DNA of 64,000 bases from Streptomyces camelliae (lineage in GTDB: Bacteria; Actinomycetota; Actinomycetes; Streptomycetales; Streptomycetaceae): NCBI RefSeq assembly GCF_027625935.1, contig NZ_CP115300.1, positions 744,001 to 808,000 of the forward strand, in the 5' to 3' direction. This document shows, in pieces, positions 1-8,496 of this stretch. The first letter of the stretch is position 1, and each line of letters opens with the position of its first letter. Below the pieces are notes generated by a model. It made no database searches and was not told the DNA's origin. It saw only the letters and a program-made list of their open reading frames with translations. Position numbers and translations under genes: made by a program.

Positions 1-252
1 GTAGCGAAGAATCATCCCAGGTAGCAATGCAATTGTCCGTGCCGATCGGCCACCGACCGCATCCCACCCAGCCTGTCCAGCGACATCACCCTCCCCGAAA
101 TAAGTAGTACTCATTTCAGGAATCTTGTCGCCGTCAATCTCCCACATCGCATGGGACGGCGAACCACTGCCCCCGGGCGGTGGAACCGGCGGGACGGTGG
201 CTGCGCGGGCGTGTGCCCGCGTGGACGCGTTGTGGCCGGTTTCAGACCGGGC
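1..252. other. Non-coding edge of window
   Basis: I see no supportable gene here. The stretch is less GC-rich than its surroundings near 100-130. It lies beside the transposase relic at 253-501 and may include the remains of that element's flank. Confidence 0.4.
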
Positions 253-501
253 CTGCGGCCGAGTTCGGTGCTGATCCGGTTCCGGGTCTGTCCGGTGCGG
301 CGTTCGGCGACGCGGATCAGCAGCAGCGCGAGCAGCACAGCAACATGTGGGCGCGGATGCGGTGTTCGGGACGGTGGAAGACCTGCCGCAGCTCCGGCAC
401 CGTTTTCAGATCACGGAATCCGCGCTCGGCTTCCGGGAGACCTTGTACCCGACCGCGATCTCCTCGGCGGTCAGGTGCGGATCGGAACTGGTCAGAGGGC
501 A
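253..501 (-). pseudogene. IS1634-type transposase relic (3' part)
   Basis: Read on the minus strand in three successive frames, this stretch gives pieces typical of the C-terminal third of IS1634-family (IS4 superfamily) transposases: LTAEEIAVGYK, then EAERGFRDLKTVPELRQVFH and EHRIRAHM, then LLALLLIRVAERRTGQT and RISTELGR. At least two frameshifts separate the pieces and the N-terminal two thirds, including the first catalytic residues, are absent. It is therefore a dead remnant lying just downstream of the GH97 gene. The family call rests on remembered motif similarity. Confidence 0.65.
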
Positions 502-551
502 GCCCCCCGGCGGACCAGCCCCGATCCGGCGAAATCCCAGGTCACGGCCGC

Positions 552-2483
552 TCATCCATGGCTCAGGACGACTGCCTGGCCACCCGCGGGGGCCATCGCG
601 ACGCTCAGCGTGGTCGACGAGGTCACGGTCTGTGTGCTCACGACGACGGGGGTCTGGTACGGGCTGCTTCCCGGTGTTCCGTCGGCGTAGATCGTCGCGG
701 TGTAGGTGCCGCTGCCGAGGAAGGACAGCGGGATCGACAGGGTCCGGGCGGTCTCGTTGGTCATCGCCCCCAGGTACCAGGTGCTGCCGCTGCGCCGGGC
801 GACGGCGACGTACTCGCCGATCGAACCGGCGAGGGTCCTGCTCTGGTCCCAGACGGTGGGGATGGCATCGAACCAGGGCAGCCCGGGCCACTTGGACGGG
901 GTGGAGTACATCGAGGGGGTGCCGTACCAGTACAGGAAGTCCAGGGGCTGGTAGTACACGGCGGCCATCGCCATCTGGTGGGCGTTGGTCGTCCGGTCGC
1001 GGGACTGGCCGTAGCAGATGGTGTAGTCCATCGGCCCGCCGATGTTGCGGGTGAAGGGCAGCGTGACGTTGTGGGTGGCGGTCGGGAAGTGCTCGTTGCC
1101 CCGCACGCCCTCCAGGCTGATCCAGTTGGGGTAGGTCCGCTCGTAGCCGAACGGCCGCACGTCGTCGTGCATGTCGATCAGCAGCTTGTACTCGGCCGCT
1201 GTCCTGGCCCAGGCGGTGATCTGGTTCGTCATCGCCTGTGTGCCGTCGTTGATGAAGCCCAGCTTGACGCCCGCGACGCCCCAGCTCCGGTACCGGGCGA
1301 ACAGGCTGTCCGGGCTGCTCAGTGCCATGGGGTTGACGTAGAGGATGACGCCGATTCCCTTGCCGGTGGCGTAGGAGATGACCGTGGGCAGGTCGATGGC
1401 GGAGATCGGCTTTGTGGCGTCGGTCGAGGTGTGCTCCGGGCCGTACCACCCCGAGTCGTACTCGATGTACTGCAGGCCTCGGGCGACGGCGAAGTCGACG
1501 GCCGCCAGCCCGTCCGCGGTGGTCAGATTGCACCGGAAGACCTTGCCCGGCTTGATCCACGACGTGTCGGCGAGGGCGCCGGCCGGGGCCAGGTTGAGCA
1601 CCAGCTCCGCGTTGTCGACCAGTTCGGCGTGGGTGGAGCCGATCACCACCGCGCGCCAGGGCGTGGCGAACGGCGTCGTGACGGTGGAGGTCGTCTGGAC
1701 CGTTCCGGAGCCGCGCGCCGTGTGCCGCATCAGGTACGCCGCGAGGGCGTTGGGCTGCCCCGAGATCGAACTGAGCATCATCCGTGGATAGTTGATGCGG
1801 GCCGACTCGCAGACGCAGGCGATGAGCCCGCCGTTGTAGGTCGCAGTGAGGGGGAGGTCGGTCAGGGGGCCGGTGTCCGTGGAGGAGGTTCCAGTGGGCG
1901 GGATGGAGCCGGGCTCGACCGGGTTGTAGTCGTCCTCGTCCCGCGCGCTGTAGACGAGTGTGCCGTCCGGGAAGACGAACGTCGTCAGTTCACCGGCGAT
2001 GGTCGCGGTGCCCGGGTCCAGCAGGACGTAACGGAACGCGACGCCGGTCGCATAGGCCCGGATCTGGACACCGAAGTTGATGGAGGTGCGGTTGTCCCGG
2101 AGGTTCCAGCGCATCTCCTGGTAGGTGTCCACGACGGTCGCGTTGCGGCCGTACACCGGCTTCCATGTGCTGTCGACGTGCCAGTGCTGGTAGTTCGTCA
2201 GAACGGCGTCGGTGCCGAGGGTGGTTCCGTCGCTCAGCCGCAGGCCCATGGCCGAACCGGCCACGACTGTCGCGCCGTTGCGCCGGGCCGACCACTGGAG
2301 CGAGCCGCCCGTCAGCGACATGGTGATGCTGGTGGTGCCGTCGAGCGACGTCGCGGTGACCGAGGCGTCCGAGGCCTCGGCCGGATATGTGCTGCCGATG
2401 CCCAGCGCGGCCGTTGCGGCGGCGACCGCCGCGCCCTTGAGCACCCTGCGGCGGGAGGGTTCCTGACGCCCTGACACGTTCAC
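552..2483 (-). CDS. Secreted glycoside hydrolase family 97
   Basis: About 643 residues. It probably hydrolyses alpha-glucosidic or alpha-galactosidic bonds outside the cell. I chose the GTG at 2483 because GAGGTGG lies 7 bases upstream; the longer ATG frame from 2531 has no better site. The N-terminus carries a twin-arginine signal (SRRRVLKG near residues 10-17) and a hydrophobic Ala-rich stretch. A GH97 beta-sandwich N-domain is followed by a TIM barrel with VKLGFINDG, the DMHDD block and EGVRGNEHF, which holds the conserved glutamates, then TLPFTRNIGGPMDYT. The GFINDG form resembles the inverting alpha-glucosidase-like branch rather than the retaining VDF branch. It is divergent from a GH43 gene. 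Substrate is inferred. Confidence 0.85.
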   Translation of the reverse strand: MNVSGRQEPSRRRVLKGAAVAAATAALGIGSTYPAEASDASVTATSLDGTTSITMSLTGGSLQWSARRNGATVVAGSAMGLRLSDGTTLGTDAVLTNYQHWHVDSTWKPVYGRNATVVDTYQEMRWNLRDNRTSINFGVQIRAYATGVAFRYVLLDPGTATIAGELTTFVFPDGTLVYSARDEDDYNPVEPGSIPPTGTSSTDTGPLTDLPLTATYNGGLIACVCESARINYPRMMLSSISGQPNALAAYLMRHTARGSGTVQTTSTVTTPFATPWRAVVIGSTHAELVDNAELVLNLAPAGALADTSWIKPGKVFRCNLTTADGLAAVDFAVARGLQYIEYDSGWYGPEHTSTDATKPISAIDLPTVISYATGKGIGVILYVNPMALSSPDSLFARYRSWGVAGVKLGFINDGTQAMTNQITAWARTAAEYKLLIDMHDDVRPFGYERTYPNWISLEGVRGNEHFPTATHNVTLPFTRNIGGPMDYTICYGQSRDRTTNAHQMAMAAVYYQPLDFLYWYGTPSMYSTPSKWPGLPWFDAIPTVWDQSRTLAGSIGEYVAVARRSGSTWYLGAMTNETARTLSIPLSFLGSGTYTATIYADGTPGSSPYQTPVVVSTQTVTSSTTLSVAMAPAGGQAVVLSHG

Positions 2484-2788
2484 AGTCGGTCCACCTCGCT
2501 TGGATAGGTTTCCAACAAACTCAACCAGCAAGTAACAGAATCTGACTGTCGCGAAGTTTCTACGCCCGCCCTGACCCGAAGGTCAACCCCTCGTATCCGC
2601 CTCTCACATGTCCGAAATCCTGGACAGTCTGGGTGACTTACGACCCCTGCGAGCCCGACTGCGAGCGCCGCGAGCCGGTCAAGCTTAAACAAATTCGAAC
2701 GCCATCCTTGACGCCGCGTACATGCCACGTCTCTCATGGGTCCCCGCCGACATCAAGGGATTGTCAACCTCGACAGAGAGGGACGCAC
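2484..2788. promoter_or_regulatory. Divergent promoter region of the two glycosidases
   Basis: This 305-base space separates the GH97 (minus) and GH43 (plus) starts. It must hold both promoters. It contains TTGACG at 2709-2714 and a less GC-rich patch near 2685-2700, but I could not identify a convincing operator. No gene is seen. Confidence 0.4.
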
Positions 2789-4282
2789 ATGTTCAAGGGA
2801 GTTCTCCGGACGCCCGCCGGACGATGGCGGCGCACAGCCGCCGCGTTCCTGACCCTGCTGGGAGGCCTTGCGGCGCTCCTGCTTCCGGCGACCGAGGCGC
2901 ACGCGGCCTCGGTGTCGTTCATCACGGGCGCCGCACGCACCGACCAGAACGGGAACGTGCTTCAACTGCACGGCCTCGGCATCATCAAGGTGGGCAGCAC
3001 CTGGTACGGCTTCGGGGAGGACAAGACCGGCGAGACGTCGTCGGACACGTCGTTCCAGGACATCCCGTGCTACACCTCGACCGACCTGGCCAACTGGACC
3101 TATCGGGGCGTCGCCCTGGCCGAGCAGAGCAGCGGCGACCTGGGGCCGAGCCGCGTCGTGGAGCGGCCCAAGGTCATCTACAACGCCTCGACCAGCACCT
3201 ACGTGATGTACATGCACATCGACAGCACCAACTACTCCGAGGCCAAGGTCGGTGTGGCGACCAGCAGCACCCCGTGCGGCCCCTACACCTACCGGGGAAG
3301 CTTCCGGCCGCTGGGCAACCTCAGCCGTGACATCGGCCTGTTCCAGGACACCGACGGCACCGCCTATCTGCTGAGCGAGGACCGCAACAACGGCCTGCGC
3401 ATCGACAAGCTGTCCGCCGACTACCTGTCCGTGGACAGCGCTGTGGCGGTGCTCGGCAGCAGCGGCAGCAGCGGCAGCGTCGAGGCGCCCGCCATGGTCA
3501 AGGTCAACGGCACCTACTACGTCTTCGGCTCGCACCTGACGGGCTGGGGCCTCAACGACAACATCTATGCCACCGCCACGTCACTGGGCGGCCCCTGGTC
3601 GTCGTTCCGTGACGTGGCCGCACCCGGCACCCACACCTATGGCAGCCAGACGGCGAACGTCATCACCGTCCAGGGCTCCTCCGGCACCACCTACATCTAC
3701 GCCGGCGACCGCTGGAACACCTCCGACCTCGGCGCGTCGAAACTGATCTGGCTGCCCCTGACCATCAGGGGAACGACGGTGAACCTCGGCCAGTACCCCA
3801 CCTGGTCACTCGACACCGCAGCGGGAACCTGGACGGCCGGCAGCGGCATCCCCGCTGAGGGCGTCCACACCCTGAAGAATGTCAACAGCTCCATGCTGGT
3901 GGACGTGTCGAGCGGCTCCACGGCGAACGGCGCCAAGATCATCCAGTGGCCGTCCACCGGCGGTACCAACCAGCAGTGGACGCTCACGCGGGTGGCGGAC
4001 AACATCTACACGCTCAAGAGTGTGAAGAGCGGCCTGTGCCTGGACGTGCCGAACCAGTCCACGGCCGCCGGCCTGCAACTGGAGCAGTGGACCTGCAACG
4101 GCGGGACCAACCAGGAATGGTTCCTCGACCTCGTCGGCAGCTACACCGGCAGCACCTACATGCTCGCCGGCGTGGGCAGCGACCTGGACATCGGTGTCGC
4201 GAGCGCCTCGACCACCAGCGGGGCGGCCGTGTACCAGGAAACGGGCACCGGCGCGACGGCCCAGCAGTGGAGTCTTTCCTGA
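2789..4282 (+). CDS. Secreted GH43 enzyme with ricin-type lectin
   Basis: About 497 residues. ATG at 2789 follows GAGAGGGA. A Sec signal peptide ends near AHA (about residue 35). Residues from roughly 40 to 350 form a five-bladed GH43 propeller, opening with the QLHGLGIIKVGSTWYGFGED block typical of the GH43_24 exo-beta-1,3-galactanase group. Residues from about 355 to the end form a ricin-B/CBM13 trefoil with QQW or EWF repeats. The likely role is release of galactose from arabinogalactan side chains after lectin binding. It is divergent from a GH97 enzyme, which suggests a small plant-polysaccharide utilisation pair. Subfamily is inferred from the N-terminal motif. Confidence 0.85.
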   Translation: MFKGVLRTPAGRWRRTAAAFLTLLGGLAALLLPATEAHAASVSFITGAARTDQNGNVLQLHGLGIIKVGSTWYGFGEDKTGETSSDTSFQDIPCYTSTDLANWTYRGVALAEQSSGDLGPSRVVERPKVIYNASTSTYVMYMHIDSTNYSEAKVGVATSSTPCGPYTYRGSFRPLGNLSRDIGLFQDTDGTAYLLSEDRNNGLRIDKLSADYLSVDSAVAVLGSSGSSGSVEAPAMVKVNGTYYVFGSHLTGWGLNDNIYATATSLGGPWSSFRDVAAPGTHTYGSQTANVITVQGSSGTTYIYAGDRWNTSDLGASKLIWLPLTIRGTTVNLGQYPTWSLDTAAGTWTAGSGIPAEGVHTLKNVNSSMLVDVSSGSTANGAKIIQWPSTGGTNQQWTLTRVADNIYTLKSVKSGLCLDVPNQSTAAGLQLEQWTCNGGTNQEWFLDLVGSYTGSTYMLAGVGSDLDIGVASASTTSGAAVYQETGTGATAQQWSLS

Positions 4283-4415
4283 GGGGTGCGCCAGGACCAC
4301 TGACGCGGATCAACGACCACGCCGGCTGCGTGTTCCTGACCCCCGCAACGGATTGTGACGGGAGCCTCCCGGTGAAGCGCCTCCCGAATTCCCGGCCCGC
4401 GTCGACAATGACCTT

Positions 4416-5282
4416 GTGCGCTCGCTTGCCAGGAAATCCATCCTGCCCCTGACGCTGGTCATCGCCGGGGCAGCCGCAGTGGTGGGCGACGCCGGGGAAA
4501 GCCATACGGCCGGAAGCAGCGGGCGCAGCGGTTTCGGCAAGTCCGGCGAGCCGGGCCAGCGCCAGTCCCCGCAGGACCAGGACTTCTCCGCGACGACCCC
4601 GGCCAAGGACGGCAACGCGTACACCCCCCGCAGGACCGAGGAGAACGCCCGGATCGGCGCGGTCTTCGAGAAGGACGACCAGGGCGCCCACTTCTGCACC
4701 GCGAGCGTGGTGCAGAGTCCGGGCCGGGACATGCTGATCACCGCGGCCCACTGCGCCTTCGACGCCGACTCCGGACAGCCGGTGAACGACCTGGTCTTCG
4801 CCCCCGGCTACCGCAACGGCGACGAACCCACCGGCCTGTGGAAGGTCAGCAAGGTGGTCGTCGACGACCGCTGGGCCACGTCGCAGGACGAGAACCTCGA
4901 CGTCGCCTTCCTCGTCCTCGACCAGAAGGATGGCAAGAACATCCAGGACGTCCTGGGCGGCAACACCCTCGGCATGGACCGCGGCTTCGACAACAAGGTC
5001 AAAATCACCGGCTATCCCACCAGCCGTGACACCCCGATCTCGTGCCAGAACCGCACCACGAAGTTCAGTAACACCCAGCTGCGCATCCAGTGCACAGGCT
5101 TCGAGGGCGGGACCAGCGGCAGCCCCTGGCTCGCCGACTACGACCCCGAGAGTCACACCGGCACAGTCATCGGCGTCCTGGGCGGCCACGAGGGCGGCGG
5201 CGACCAGGACGATGTCTCCTACGCCGCGTACTTCGACGACGACATCGCCAAGCTCTACCGGCACGCTCAGGACGAGGACTGA
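4416..5282 (+). CDS. Secreted trypsin-like serine protease
   Basis: About 288 residues from a GTG at 4416. A short hydrophobic N-terminus (ILPLTLVIAGAAAVV) is the export signal, followed by a polar low-complexity linker or propeptide to about residue 70. The catalytic triad is readable: His112 in TAAHC, Asp162 in LDVAFLVL and Ser234 in GGTSGSPW, the last resembling the V8/glutamyl-endopeptidase form of the serine motif. Cys94 and Cys113 probably form the disulfide next to the histidine. It sits 133 bases after the GH43 gene on the same strand. Cleavage specificity cannot be read. Confidence 0.85.
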   Translation: MRSLARKSILPLTLVIAGAAAVVGDAGESHTAGSSGRSGFGKSGEPGQRQSPQDQDFSATTPAKDGNAYTPRRTEENARIGAVFEKDDQGAHFCTASVVQSPGRDMLITAAHCAFDADSGQPVNDLVFAPGYRNGDEPTGLWKVSKVVVDDRWATSQDENLDVAFLVLDQKDGKNIQDVLGGNTLGMDRGFDNKVKITGYPTSRDTPISCQNRTTKFSNTQLRIQCTGFEGGTSGSPWLADYDPESHTGTVIGVLGGHEGGGDQDDVSYAAYFDDDIAKLYRHAQDED

Positions 5283-5895
5283 GCCGATCGCCGCAGTTCG
5301 TGGGAACGCCACATGCTGTGGCCCCAGCCGTACGGCAGGACGCAGCGAGGTGAAGCGCCGGAGTCTTCGCCCGCACTGGCCGACGACTCCGCGCCATGGC
5401 AGCCGGCATCTGGCACAACTGGACCACCGGCGCCCGAGTCAAACGATCCCTGATCGCCTACGAACACTGAGAACATCGGACTAACCTGGCAACTGCCCCG
5501 GCCAGGTATCTCACCCACCGACCGGAAGCGACCTCCTGGCGGTCAAGGACACCGACACCTGGTACCCGACGGCAAGGAGCAGCGCCCCGCACACTTCAGC
5601 AGCGGTTCCTACTTGGACGGCAACGGCAACCAGGCCGGAGTCAGCCTCTACAACGTCTACCGCCCCCAGCAGGCCGAGAAGGCCCGGTCGGCCGCCGTAC
5701 GGCTGCGAAGTGGTGGATCCGCAGCTCTCGGACCACCCGGGCGGGCCCTCGTGGGCGATGCCGAGGGTGCGGCGGCCCGTCAGACCGTCGTCGGCAGGTG
5801 TGCCGGTCATGGGCGGGGCGAGCGAACTGCCGGTTCCGGTGAACATCGGTGTGCATCGGTTCCTCGGTGCAGGGTGGTGTGCGGTCGCGGTGCGG
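5283..5895. other. Gene-poor gap with transposase tail
   Basis: No intact gene. It contains the IS5-like C-terminal relic (about 5372-5470). Farther on (about 5590-5690) a plus-strand frame reads HFSSGSYLDGNGNQAGVSLY, which looks protein-like but matches no family I know and is not a clean ORF. The stretch looks like accumulated debris. Confidence 0.5.
5372..5470 (+). pseudogene. IS5-family transposase C-terminal relic
   Basis: The frame ending at the TGA at 5468-5470 reads RTGRRLRAMAAGIWHNWTTG, then ARVKRSLIAYEH. This is the usual tail of Streptomyces IS5-family transposases (WHNW...G.P..RSLIAYDH). Nothing upstream resembles the rest of the enzyme, so only the last 30 or so residues survive. 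Confidence 0.6.
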
Positions 5896-6906
5896 TCAGG
5901 CATCGGCGCGGACGAAGACGGGCTTGAGGTGCTTCTCCGGCAGGGCGGTGGGCAGGTCCTCCCAGTCGATGACGTGGGAGACGACCGCCTTGGGGCTGAC
6001 CTTGCCGGAGGCGGCGAGCGCGAGGGCGTCGGGGATGTGGGCGCGGACGTTGTCGCGGGCGATGCGCAGGGTGACGCCGGTGAGGTACATGTCGAGCAGG
6101 GGCAGTTCGCCGGGGCGGAAGTGGTTGCCCGCCGACTCGCAGATTCCTTCCGGAGCGAGGGACTTGACGGCCAGGGCGAGCTGGGCGACGCGTCCGGTGG
6201 CCTCCACGGCGATGTCGAAGCCCTGCGGAAGCGGTTCCAGGGTTTCGGCGGTGGCGGCACCGAAGACGCGGGCCAGCTCCCGGTGTTCGGGTTCGGGGTC
6301 GACGTAGAGGACGTCGGACGCGCCGAGCGCACGGGCGATGTCGCACACGTACAGACCGATGCTGCCGCGGGCGACGACCAGCACCCGTGCGCCGGGGCGG
6401 GCCTTGAGGTGGGGGGCGACCAGGCGCCAGGCCAGGGACCAGTTGTCGCTGGCCGAGGCCATGGCGACGGGGTCCAGTCCGGTGGGCAGCGGGACCAGCA
6501 TGGCGTCGGCGTACGGCACCCGGACCAGCTCGGAGAAGAGCCCGCCCCAGCTGCCGCCGATGGGTGCGCCGTACATCGCCATATGGGGGACGGCCTCGCA
6601 GTGCGCGGTCAGGCCCGCCCGGCACCGGTCGCAGCTGCCGCAGTTGATGGACCAGGGGACGACGACGAGGTCGCCGGGGGCCACAGAGGCGACGGCGTCT
6701 CCTGTCTCGACGACCCGGGCGACGCACTCGTGTCCCAGCGCGAACGGAGGCTCCACGAAGCCGTGTCCGGCGAGGATCGCGGAGTCGACGTCGCACGGGG
6801 TGGCGGCCACCGGTGCGACGATCGCCTCCCCGGCGCCCTGGAGCTCGGGATCGGGCGCCTCGCGCCACTCGACGGTGCGCCGGGCGACGTAGGTCAGTTC
6901 ACGCAT
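5896..6906 (-). CDS. Zinc-dependent alcohol dehydrogenase
   Basis: About 336 residues, medium-chain dehydrogenase family. Catalytic zinc ligands are consistent with Cys38 and the GHE motif (His59-Glu60). The structural zinc lobe is complete: Cys89, 92, 95 and 103 in CGSCDRCRAGLTAHC. A Rossmann segment follows near residue 175 (VLVVARGSIGLYV). It is related to threonine/glucose-dehydrogenase-like enzymes; substrate unknown. AAGGAG precedes the ATG. The start overlaps the end of the upstream tautomerase gene by 8 bases, so the two are translationally coupled and probably act on the same carbonyl substrate, repressed by the divergent TetR protein. Confidence 0.88.
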   Translation of the reverse strand: MRELTYVARRTVEWREAPDPELQGAGEAIVAPVAATPCDVDSAILAGHGFVEPPFALGHECVARVVETGDAVASVAPGDLVVVPWSINCGSCDRCRAGLTAHCEAVPHMAMYGAPIGGSWGGLFSELVRVPYADAMLVPLPTGLDPVAMASASDNWSLAWRLVAPHLKARPGARVLVVARGSIGLYVCDIARALGASDVLYVDPEPEHRELARVFGAATAETLEPLPQGFDIAVEATGRVAQLALAVKSLAPEGICESAGNHFRPGELPLLDMYLTGVTLRIARDNVRAHIPDALALAASGKVSPKAVVSHVIDWEDLPTALPEKHLKPVFVRADA

Positions 6907-7330
6907 CGGCGCGCTGCTCCTTCGCCAGTGCCACCAGGTCGGCGTAGCGGATGACGGAGCCGCCCGCGCCCCAGGTGCCGTCGGGCTGTTCGTGCACCAG
7001 CACCCACACCCGCAGCGCGTCGGCCGGTCCGAGACCGGCGGCGGCCAGCACGGTCTTCGTCGCCTCCTCGATCAGGCCCGTCCTACGGCGCTCGGACAGG
7101 GCCCCCGCGGGGACGGTGACCTCGACCAGGAAGCGGGGCTGGTCGTCCTCGGCGGTGGTCTGGGCGCCCTCGGGCAGTTCGAGCAGGTAGCTCCAGGCCT
7201 GGGCGCGGAAGAACGCCGTGTCGGGAGCGCCCTCCCACTTCAGCAGCACCGCGGCGAGGTCCCGCTGAACGCTCTCGCGGCCTTCTTCGGTCAGGGCACC
7301 GGCGGGGGCTGTGAGCCGGATCATCGGCAT
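6899..7330 (-). CDS. Tautomerase-family protein
   Basis: About 143 residues. The N-terminus MPMIRLTAPAGALT places a proline after the initiator Met, as in tautomerase-superfamily enzymes where Pro1 is the catalytic base. A second similar strand (FLVEVTVPAGALSERRRTGL) begins near residue 67, giving the duplicated beta-alpha-beta layout of the larger members. It probably interconverts keto and enol forms of an alpha-keto acid or aldehyde. It is the first gene of a two-gene operon with the alcohol dehydrogenase, behind the twin operator. Confidence 0.75.
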   Translation of the reverse strand: MPMIRLTAPAGALTEEGRESVQRDLAAVLLKWEGAPDTAFFRAQAWSYLLELPEGAQTTAEDDQPRFLVEVTVPAGALSERRRTGLIEEATKTVLAAAGLGPADALRVWVLVHEQPDGTWGAGGSVIRYADLVALAKEQRADA

Positions 7331-7381
7331 GGGGGCACACCTCTCTCTTCGGTCCGTACGACGGATCGCACGACGGCGGGT

Positions 7382-7434
7382 CTATGACAGTCGTTATAGC
7401 CCTCGGTCACGCTAGACTATGACGATCGTTATAG
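7382..7434. promoter_or_regulatory. Twin palindromic operators
   Basis: Two copies of the same site lie between the tautomerase and TetR genes: CTATGACAGTCGTTATAG at 7382-7399 and CTATGACGATCGTTATAG at 7417-7434. Each is an inverted repeat CTATRAC/GTYATAG (the second nearly perfect) and the centres are 35 bases apart. This is the layout expected for TetR dimers repressing both directions. Confidence 0.75.
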
Positions 7435-7461
7435 CCAGTAGGGGCAGAAGGGATCGAGTAC

Positions 7462-8046
7462 GTGAGCAAGCCCACCCCGACTCCGCGCGAGCGGATCGTG
7501 GCCGGTGCGGCCGACATGATCAGCCGGCGCGGCCTGAACGCGACGAGCATCCGCGAGATGGCCAAGCACGCCCGGGCTCCGCTGGGCTCGACGTACCACT
7601 ACTTCCCCGAAGGCAAGCAGCAGTTGGCCACGGAGGCCGTCCGGTACACGGGCGAGTGGGTCGCCCGTGTCCTGCGCAGGGAGCTGGAGGCAGGACCGGT
7701 GGCCGGGCTGCGGGCCTTCCTCGGCCTGTGGCGAAAGATCGTCGTGGACAGCGACTTCCGGGCCGGCTGTCCGGTCCTGGCCGTCTCCATCGAGGAGCCC
7801 CCGGGCGACGAGACACCCGAGGCCCTGCTGGCCGCCGCCGATGTCTTCACCACCTGGGAGAGCCTGCTGGCCGACTCCCTGCGCGCACACGGCGCCGAGC
7901 CCGAACAGGCGGCCCAGCTCGCGACGCTCTCCGTCGCGGCTGTCGAGGGGACCGTGGCCATGTGCCGCGCCAAGCGCAGCATCCAGCCCCTGGACCACAC
8001 CGCGGAGCAGCTCCGGACACTCATCCTGGCCACGATCAAGGACTGA
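7462..8046 (+). CDS. TetR-family repressor
   Basis: About 194 residues from a GTG at 7462. The N-terminal TetR helix-turn-helix is clear (RERIVAGAADMISRRGLNAT then GSTYHYFPEGKQQL). The C-terminal half resembles the LmrA/YxaF group (FRAGCPVLAVSIE). It lies divergent from the tautomerase/dehydrogenase operon with a duplicated palindrome between them, so it most likely represses that operon and itself, and is released by a small lipophilic or carbonyl compound. The ligand is unknown. Confidence 0.88.
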   Translation: MSKPTPTPRERIVAGAADMISRRGLNATSIREMAKHARAPLGSTYHYFPEGKQQLATEAVRYTGEWVARVLRRELEAGPVAGLRAFLGLWRKIVVDSDFRAGCPVLAVSIEEPPGDETPEALLAAADVFTTWESLLADSLRAHGAEPEQAAQLATLSVAAVEGTVAMCRAKRSIQPLDHTAEQLRTLILATIKD

Positions 8047-8132
8047 CCGGGGCGAGCGTCAGCCGTCGATCACGGTCATCCTGGATGCGGCAGGACCATG
8101 ACCGGGGGAACCCGCGCGAAGGGAGGCGCCCG

Positions 8133-8462
8133 ATGGCGTACGACGAAGGTCTCGCCGAGCGGATCCGGGAGCGGCTCGGGGACGATCCCGGCATCACCGA
8201 GAAGCGGATGTTCGGCGGCATCGCCTTCCTGTGCCGGGGCAACATGGCCGTCGGCGTCACCGGCGACGACCTCATGGTCCGCGTCGGTCCGGACGCCACC
8301 GACGCGGCCCTCGCCCGGCCGGGGACGCGGCTCTTCGACATGACCGGCCGTCCGATGCGCGGCTGGGTCGTGGTCGCGGGCGACGCCGTCGCGGAGGATG
8401 CCGAACTGGCCGGGTGGATCGAGCGGGGCCGGGCGTTCGCGGCGAGCCTGCCACCCAAGTGA
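8133..8462 (+). CDS. TfoX N-terminal domain protein
   Basis: About 109 residues; ATG at 8133 follows GGGAGG. The whole protein is one TfoX N-terminal-type domain with the signatures KRMFGGIAFLCRGNM and GRPMRGWVVV. Stand-alone members are widespread in actinobacteria and their function is not established; there is no DNA-binding part. It is 86 bases behind the TetR gene on the same strand and converges on another TetR gene. Confidence 0.8.
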   Translation: MAYDEGLAERIRERLGDDPGITEKRMFGGIAFLCRGNMAVGVTGDDLMVRVGPDATDAALARPGTRLFDMTGRPMRGWVVVAGDAVAEDAELAGWIERGRAFAASLPPK

Positions 8463-8496
8463 CGGCCCGGTTCCGCGCAAAACGGTACCGGCCGGA

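Noticed and set aside
180..2474. 764-codon open frame on the plus strand
   Set aside because: It is antisense to the GH97 gene, has Gly/Arg/Val-rich nonsense composition and arises from high third-position GC.
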